64,000 nucleotides of DNA from Sorex araneus (taxonomy: Eukaryota; Chordata; Mammalia; Eulipotyphla; Soricidae). The notes under the pieces are model-generated. The model saw nothing but the letters and a program-made list of their open reading frames with translations, did not search any database and was not told where the DNA came from. The DNA is taken from positions 110,602,552 through 110,666,551 of the forward strand of contig NC_073313.1 in NCBI RefSeq assembly GCF_027595985.1. The letters run 5' to 3'. The translations under genes and the position numbers were made by a program. Shown one piece after another: positions 58,029 to 64,000 of the stretch. The stretch's first letter is position 1; every line of letters starts with the position of its first letter.

Positions 58029-58286
58029 AGGACTGGAGCAATAGCGGGTAGGGCATTTGCCTTGCACATGGTACCCGGGTTCGATTCCTCCGTCCCTCTT
58101 AGAGAGTCCAGCAAGCTATCAAGAGTATCCTGCCTGTAAGGCAGAGCCTGGCAAGCTACCCGTGGAGTATTCGATATGCCAAAAAACAGTAACAATAAGT
58201 CTCACAATGGAGATGTTACTGGTGCCCGCTCAAGCAAATTGATGAACAACGGGAATAGGAACGGGATGACAGTGCTACAGTGCTAC
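58029..58286 (+). mobile_element. type 2 SINE with shortened A-box region
   Basis: ggactggagcaatagcgggt (the cacag part of the head is absent), gggttcgattcctccgtccc, gtctcacaatggagatgtta, ending cagtgctacagtgctac. Confidence 0.94.
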
Positions 58287-58489
58287 CTTATATGGAAGTG
58301 TCCCTCTTTGTTGTCCAGTTTTCTGATAATCCAATTGTGACTCTATTCGAAACACTCCATTCATTTCATATTATTTAGTAGAATAATATGAAGAATTTAC
58401 ATTTTCTCTATACAAGAAACATTGATCACTTTGGTAATAAAATCTGGATTCCTATGCATCTAAAAATAAAACTAATTGTTAGTGACTTA

Positions 58490-58648
58490 ACACCAGGCAC
58501 TGTGCTGATAATTAAATATTTTTGTTTATAAATGACACTTATTATATTCCATATTTCAAAAAGTGAAGTATAAGTTTCTGGCATTAATTTTTCACCACAC
58601 CTTTATGAGGTAGGTATTATAAATTTAACTTTAAAAAGATAAAATGCA
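58490..58648 (+). mobile_element. MIR
   Basis: caccaggcactgtgctgata and, further on, cacacctttatgaggtaggt, then attataaattt. MIR landmarks on the plus strand with extra AT-rich DNA between. Confidence 0.75.
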
Positions 58649-58831
58649 GATATGAATATTTAGCTTACTTTCCCCAAAACACTTAGTACATTTAATATAT
58701 GTATATCTTTGTTCAAGTCTATTAACAGTTGTTTTAAGTATGTTGCTAGACCTTCATTAGGTGCATACATTTTTAGGAGTGTGGGTTCTTCCTGATGCAC
58801 GTGCCCTTTGATCATTAAGAAATGACTCACT

Positions 58832-59008
58832 GGGGCTGGAATGATAGTACAGCAGGTAGGGTGTTTGCCTTGTACACGGCAGACCCGGGTTCTATTCCCA
58901 GCATCCCATATGGTTCCCTGAGCACTGCCAGGGGTAATTCCTGAGTGCAGAGCCAGGAGTGACCCCTGTGCATCGCCGGGTGTGACCAAAAAAGCCAAAA
59001 AAAAAAAA
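58832..59008 (+). mobile_element. type 1 SINE, full length
   Basis: tggggctggaatgatagtac, gtgtgaccaaaaaagcc and an A tail. Flanks aagaaatgactcact and aagaaatggccctcact are probable target duplications. Confidence 0.95.
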
Positions 59009-59508
59009 AAGAAATGGCCCTCACTGTACTTTATAACTTTTTTTGACCATCAAGTCTATGGAATCTGATACTAGCATGGCTGCCCTGGCCTTTGTGAGGG
59101 AGTTGTTTGCTTTAATAATTGTCTTCCAACCTTTAACTTTGAGTCTGTGTTTGTACCCACTATTAAAATGTGCTTCTTGCAAGAAGCGGAGTATTGGGTT
59201 ATATTTTCTAACCCATCCTGTAACTCTGTGTCTTTTAATTGATGCATTTAGCCCACTGACATTGAGCGATTATTGCCATGAAGTTTTGTGCCATCTTTCA
59301 CTAAAGGTTTGAAGTGTTTGTGGGATTTGTCTTGCCTTAAAGTTCTTACAGTTTTCTCATTTTAGAACTTATTATTCTGCACTACTGGCTTTGCTGACTA
59401 CCTGTGTTATTGTTTCTATGATCTCATTAAACTTTCTCACAATGGTATCTCTAAAGTCACTGAGGATTTTCAGCACTGGTTGAGTCCTCTGTTGTCTTTT
59501 TTTCTCAT

Positions 59509-59679
59509 TTTTTTTCTTTTTGGGTCACACTCGGTGATGCACAGGAGTTACTGTTGGCTCATGCACTCAGGAATTATTCCTGGCGGTGCTAAGCAGATCA
59601 TATGGGATGCTGGGAATCGAACCCGGGTCAGTCATGTGCAAGGCAAACGCTCTACCCACTGTGCTATAGCTCCAGCCCC
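59509..59679 (-). mobile_element. type 1 SINE, antisense
   Basis: tctttttgggtcacactcgg … tatagctccagcccca. Flanks tctttttttctcatt (59,493-59,507) and tctttttccctcatt (about 59,681-59,695) are target duplications with two differences. Confidence 0.95.
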
Positions 59680-59996
59680 ATCTTTTTCCCTCATTGAGCT
59701 TGATGGGTTTCTACATGGTTTCCCCATTAGGTTTGCTGTGCTCCTGCTGTTCTTTGAGTAGTGTAGAGTATTCGGAGGAGTTGTAGAGCAGGATCCATTG
59801 ATAGAATGGAGTTCAAGTGAACCTGGCCAGACCAAGGCAAATCTGAACGCCCCCATTAATAAAGGTCTTGGAATTGTCAGCCTGGAAAAAGATCTACATG
59901 GAATGGTATGATGGTGTGCAGGGGATCATTGATAGAGTGTTTAAGGGTGGAGGCTGCCTGCAGTTGCAACTTTATACTATTAAAATTATAATGATG

Positions 59997-60158
59997 GGTT
60001 GGAGAGACAGTACAGGGGTTAAGGCCCCTGACTTTCACGTGGCCAAACTTGGTTCAAACTGCAGAACCACATATGGTTCCTTAAGTATTTCAGGGGTGAC
60101 TTCTGAGCACCGAGTCAGAAACAGTTCTGAGTCCTGATGGGTGTGGCCCATGCCCCAC
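59997..60158 (+). mobile_element. diverged type 1 SINE
   Basis: gggttggagagacagtacag, ccacatatggttccttaagt, gtgacttctgagcaccgagt, ending tgtggcccatgcccc. Confidence 0.8.
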
Positions 60159-60340
60159 ACAACTTTAATAAAGTTTTACTACCAATATGATATAAGCTTT
60201 GTCTTCCTTAATGTTTCTAAATTATTTTATTCTTTCCTTTCTCTTTCAAGAACTTCTTAACTGTCTTTTAAGGTAGGTACACTAACAACAGGACTTGTTA
60301 GTGTTTCTTCTTTGAGGAGAGCAAAATATCTTGAGGTTAG

Positions 60341-60490
60341 ATGGGCCACACCTAGTGGTACTCAGGGCTTATTCCTGTCTCTCTGCTCAAGGCTAAGTCC
60401 TGACAATTCTCAGGAGACCATATGAAATGCTGGCGATCTAGCAATGCATGTAAAGCAAGCACCTTAATTTTTATACTTTCTCTCTGGCTT
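60341..60490 (-). mobile_element. diverged SINE, antisense
   Basis: gggccacacctagtggtact, gaccatatgaaatgctggcg, atgtaaagcaagcacctta, ending tttctctctggct. Confidence 0.75.
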
Positions 60491-60539
60491 GGGAAAAGTA
60501 TATCTTTATTGTCCCTTATTTTAACCTGAAGGATGTTTT

Positions 60540-60830
60540 TGCTATATAGTGGGATATTTTTAATTTTCAATAACTATGATTTACAAAGTTATTGATAGTT
60601 AAGTTAGGTGTATAACATTTCAGCACCAATGCTAACAATAGTGTCAACTTCTCCCCACCACTGTTCCTATATTCCATCCCCTCTTCCCACTTCACCCACT
60701 ATGCCCGCCATATTAAAAGGCGCATTACACATGACAAAGTTCATGGTTGCAACTAAGGTCTCATGGTTTCAATGTTTTCGAGTCTGTGCTTTAAAGGTTT
60801 AACTATAGTATTCTCAGTGAAATGTATTGT
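60540..60830 (-). mobile_element. older L1 3' end fragment, antisense
   Basis: tttacaaagttattgatagt, tcagcaccaatgctaacaat, cttctccccaccactgttcc. It matches the antisense order of L1 tails here but is diverged. Confidence 0.55.
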
Positions 60831-60849
60831 TAATTGTCACTTTCTTCCA

Positions 60850-61310
60850 GCATTTTTTTACTTTTTTCTTTTTTTTGTTAAGTTTTTATTTTATTGAATC
60901 ACCATGAAAAAAAATACAAAGCTTTCAGGTTTAAATCTCAGTCATATACTGATTAAACCCCCATCCCTTCACCAGTGCACATGTTCCACCACTAAGAACC
61001 CCAACATACCCCCCTCCCATCTACTCCCCACCTAATTAGATAATGGTCTTCACTTTAGTCTCTCTATACTTTGAATTCATTTGAGATTTCAATAGAGAAC
61101 TCACTATTATTGTTTGGAATTTTCCCCCAACAATCAGGCCTTCTGAAAAGGCATCATTTAATCATTTCTTTTCATTGCTGAGAGTGAAGACTCTGAGTTT
61201 TGGGTTTCTGATATTTTAGCTCAGTTCACAGTCTGGATGCATTGCTGCAAGAAGCCGCTCTGGGTGCCAAAATGGGTTAGAAGATCTCTCGATCAAAGTC
61301 TTTAGGAGCA
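60850..61310 (-). mobile_element. L1 3' region, antisense
   Basis: tttattttattgaatcacca (complement of the L1 terminus), tacaaagctttcaggtttaa, cttcaccagtgcacatgttc, then a C-rich tract. This is the same subfamily as 3790-4080. To the right, the tcattgctgag and ctgagttttgggtttctgat parts align weakly with 4100-4220. Confidence 0.75.
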
Positions 61311-62751
61311 GAGCTCTTCCAGCAATTTTAATTGTCTTGTGTCACTTCCTTCTATCTTTTTATGGGTTCTAAATAGAAATCTGTTGAACTCTGCTTCTTT
61401 TCCGTTCTAAAGAAGGTGTTGTTTCTTACTATTATCAATATTTTTCTGTATTTAGTTTATAGAACTTTGATTAAGATGTGTGCAAGTATCAATATCTTTA
61501 GCTTTCATTACCACTTCAATGTCATACTTTGCTTTGAATCATGTGATGTCTATGTAAATCCAAATGTGGTCAGTGCCTTCTAAATTCTTATGAATTTATG
61601 CAGGAGAATAAAGAAGTGTATTGCATGGAATTCAGAGATAAATAGACAAAGGACACATAAGTGGGAGGTAGGAACTAAGAAAACTTCCACTTCCTTAATT
61701 TTTTTAATGCTGAGCTTGGTTACCAGACAGATGGCTGTTGAACTGTAAGGAGTTTTAGTAGTGATTCATAGTGATAACTCACTGGATATGGTATCTATCC
61801 CATTTATCCTCCTGAGAACAGTGTTGAACAAAGCAACGTGATTGACTAAATCCAGATATACTGGCTTAGGAGCTTCTTATAATAGTATTTTATTAAAACA
61901 ACTACATATATAGAAACACGATGCATCATTTCCAAATTAATTGGCAGTTTCAAAGTTCAAATCACTGTTAAATCAAGAAAAATTATTACCAGCTTTAGGC
62001 TGCTTTTTCTATTCTTTTCTTCCCACCAAAGACTGTGGGACCATCCTTGTATACATCCTTGGAATGTGAATTTAATCAGTGGTTTAGCAGTTTAGACTTG
62101 CTGAGGCAAGCATTTTGGAAATACCATCCCAGATGCATGCCTTTTCTATAGAAAAAAAATAATGCACTTCATATTTTTCACAAGTGGGAATTTAGTAAAG
62201 TTACTGTTTATTTGAAGAATACACAGACAAATTAATTTGATGGTCCCAAGGCTTGTAAAATTACCACATATGTCAGTGACTAATTTTGATATATAACCTT
62301 GATTATCGCCCAGATGCCTAGGGAAGTAAACAGTGGTGAGTATAGTTACAGTAGAATTTATATTTCCATCTCTGCTAGAAGATTCATTTAGGGTCACAAG
62401 ATACAACTCAGACGATTATCTTCTGAGAACTCCAAGAACTAAGAACTGTTGGGAAGTGAAAATGAGTAGGATAGGGTCAATACCTTTAGTGGATTTTAAT
62501 ACGGCAGTGTAGATGAGACCTCTGGATGTGATGTAGATGTGTGTGACAAAACGGCCTTCAAGTACTTATTATCTAACCAGTACTATGCCTATTGTTTTGT
62601 AAGGCAATACTGCTCTTATACTCTCCAGGAACCTGATGTACGTACTGTCATAACTATTTTATAGATACAGACACAAAGTTGTAAGACCAGAGTCACAACA
62701 ACCAATTGTCACATCTGTGTTTAACTAATTCTAAATCCTCAACATTTAGCA
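61311..62751. other. unique DNA with a MIR-like end
   Basis: No gene was recognised. 62,565-62,735 (aagtacttattatctaacca, actattttatagatacagac, gaccagagtcacaac) resembles MIR on the plus strand. Confidence 0.5.
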
Positions 62752-63002
62752 GTATCACTGTATCATTGTCATCCTGTTGCTCATCAATTTGCTAGAGCGG
62801 GCACCAGTAACGTCTCCATTGTGAGACATGTTGTCACCGGTTTTGACATATCCAATATGCCACAGGGAGCTTGCCATGCTCTTCTATGTGGGTGGGATAC
62901 TCTCGGTAGCTTGCCAGGCTCTCTGAGAGGGATGGAGGAATCAAACCCGGGTCGACCGCATGCAAGGCAAGCACCCTAACCTCTGTGCTATCGCTCCAAT
63001 CC
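62752..63002 (-). mobile_element. type 2 SINE, antisense
   Basis: tatcactgtatcattgtcat, gtctccattgtgagacatgt, aatcaaacccgggtcgaccg, ending tatcgctccaatcca. Confidence 0.94.
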
Positions 63003-63869
63003 AAGGGGATAAGCAGGAGTTAATGGTGCTTGTAGCATTTTTCCTTCCTTCTATCTTATGATCTGTAGTCTTGAGCAGCCCACCTCCTGCCCATGCTGTG
63101 CTCTGCTGGGAAGGGGTCGGGAAGGGACAACTCAGCGATCATACCCCAGGTGGCACAGCCTGCAGGGGGGTGATGTAGTTCTCCAGAGCCTGGCAGTAGT
63201 GCCAAAAATAATTAAATCACACAATAGTTCATAAGAATAATTTGGAAGAGATATTCGAACATCAATCACTTCAAGTTTTTCTAAAATTAGAGAAATTGGG
63301 GTAAGATGAAAACCAATTAGAGATCTTTAAACCAAAGAATCCTGAAAGACAGTGGTAAGAAGTCAGCAATGTGCTCTGAGAATCATTGAGGAGAACAAGA
63401 CAAGTTAGCTTCTCTAGCTCCATATTTCCAATGATCTTTTCATTTCTTCTCCCAACCAGCTAGAAACTAAATTGTGTACTTCAAAATACTGATGCTAATG
63501 AAAATATATAATTCAGGTTTGAGTTTGGTAGATATAACCTTCTTCTCATTTGTACCTATCCTGTACAATCAATTATGAAGAAACTATAAACAACACACTG
63601 GGACATGGAGAGAAAGTAGAGATATTTTCAGAATATTTCTGTATATTCTGAATATTTCAGTATATTTTCAGAAATATTCTTCTATACTGATGAATATATG
63701 AAGTTTTCTAGACTTCAAAAAGGAGTAAGCAAAATCTGCCATGCACACACAATTCTGTTCCTTCACTGTGAAAGGATAAACACACATAGACAAGTGGGTA
63801 TGAATGCAACATATTTCCGGAAGTAGAAAGACCTGTTTATTGGATTTATGGACCAACTTATACATTAGG
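63003..63869. other. unassigned DNA
   Basis: No gene was recognised. 63,605-63,690 holds repeated gaatatttc/tatattttcag units, AT-rich with inverted symmetry. Confidence 0.4.
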
Positions 63870-63935
63870 CATACCACTGTATCACTGTCATCCCTTGTTC
63901 GTCAATTTACCAGGCACCAGTAACGTTTCTATTAC
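63870..63935 (-). mobile_element. type 2 SINE 3' part, antisense, truncated
   Basis: taccactgtatcactgtcat, then caggcaccagtaacgtttct. It breaks off at about 63,935, leaving only the 3' end of the element. Confidence 0.85.
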
Positions 63936-64000
63936 ACTCAGCCCTGAGATTTTAGCAGTCTGTCCGTACTCGTCTTTCCCAACAATTGGAGGCTCTTTCA

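Larger units (their letters stand above)
58650..60340 (-). mobile_element. antisense L1, ORF2 5' part and ORF1 side (SINEs inserted)
   Basis: ttaggagtgtgggttcttcc, then gcttcttgcaagaagcggag, ttaattgatgcatttagccc, actgacattgagcgattatt are antisense ORF2 endonuclease landmarks. Later parts (gtctgatatctcattaaact-like stretches near 59,420) lean to ORF1. SINEs lie at 58,832, 59,509 and 59,997. Confidence 0.75.

Noticed and set aside
1..64000. CRISPR arrays, operons, bacterial or phage systems
   Set aside because: The window is mammalian; the only regularly repeated units are SINEs, L1 and microsatellites.

Overview
This is mammalian nuclear DNA, most likely from a shrew (Soricidae, Sorex-like) X chromosome. 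It is AT-rich and packed with L1 fragments on both strands. It also carries two related tRNA-derived SINEs with intact-looking polymerase III A and B boxes. Type 1 is about 175 bp, has the head ggctggagcgatagcacagc and ends in acccaaaaagcaaaaa. Type 2 is about 250 bp, has the same head but a different body containing gtctcacaatggagac. I associate these SINEs with shrews from general knowledge. The X assignment rests on the only intact gene, RTL4/ZCCHC16, which is X-linked in other eutherians.

Layout. 1-14,500: several antisense L1 copies with SINEs inside them, plus a small LTR-like insert at 11.6 kb. 14,500-31,800: an LTR on the plus strand (14.5-15.7 kb), more L1 in both orientations, a long GGAA microsatellite (25.1-25.3 kb), a solo LTR of the same family on the minus strand (28.4-29.3 kb), and a textbook 5'-truncated L1 with a 16-bp target duplication (31.2-31.8 kb). 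31,800-40,080: mostly unique intergenic DNA with some MIR, SINE and L1 pieces. 40,083-42,270: a decayed minus-strand EEF1A processed pseudogene cut by SINE insertions. 42,300-49,470: mostly unique DNA, including two copies of an unidentified repeat. 49,717-50,625: the intact RTL4 reading frame of 302 codons. 50,626-53,900: unique DNA. 53,915-57,640: two diverged copies of a 500-bp unit about 3.2 kb apart, possibly an old LTR pair. 57,640-64,000: L1, SINEs and MIRs.

There is no gene cluster and no operon. The functional content I can support is one domesticated retrotransposon gag gene. The rest is mobile-element history, and the most unusual part of it is the EEF1A pseudogene. There, two SINEs in opposite orientation, joined by a 96-bp copy of pseudogene-side DNA from about 0.9 kb away, lie together between one pair of target-site duplications. 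Three L1 3' ends with internal inversions (twin priming) are also visible. Coordinates of old repeats are approximate because no alignment could be run.
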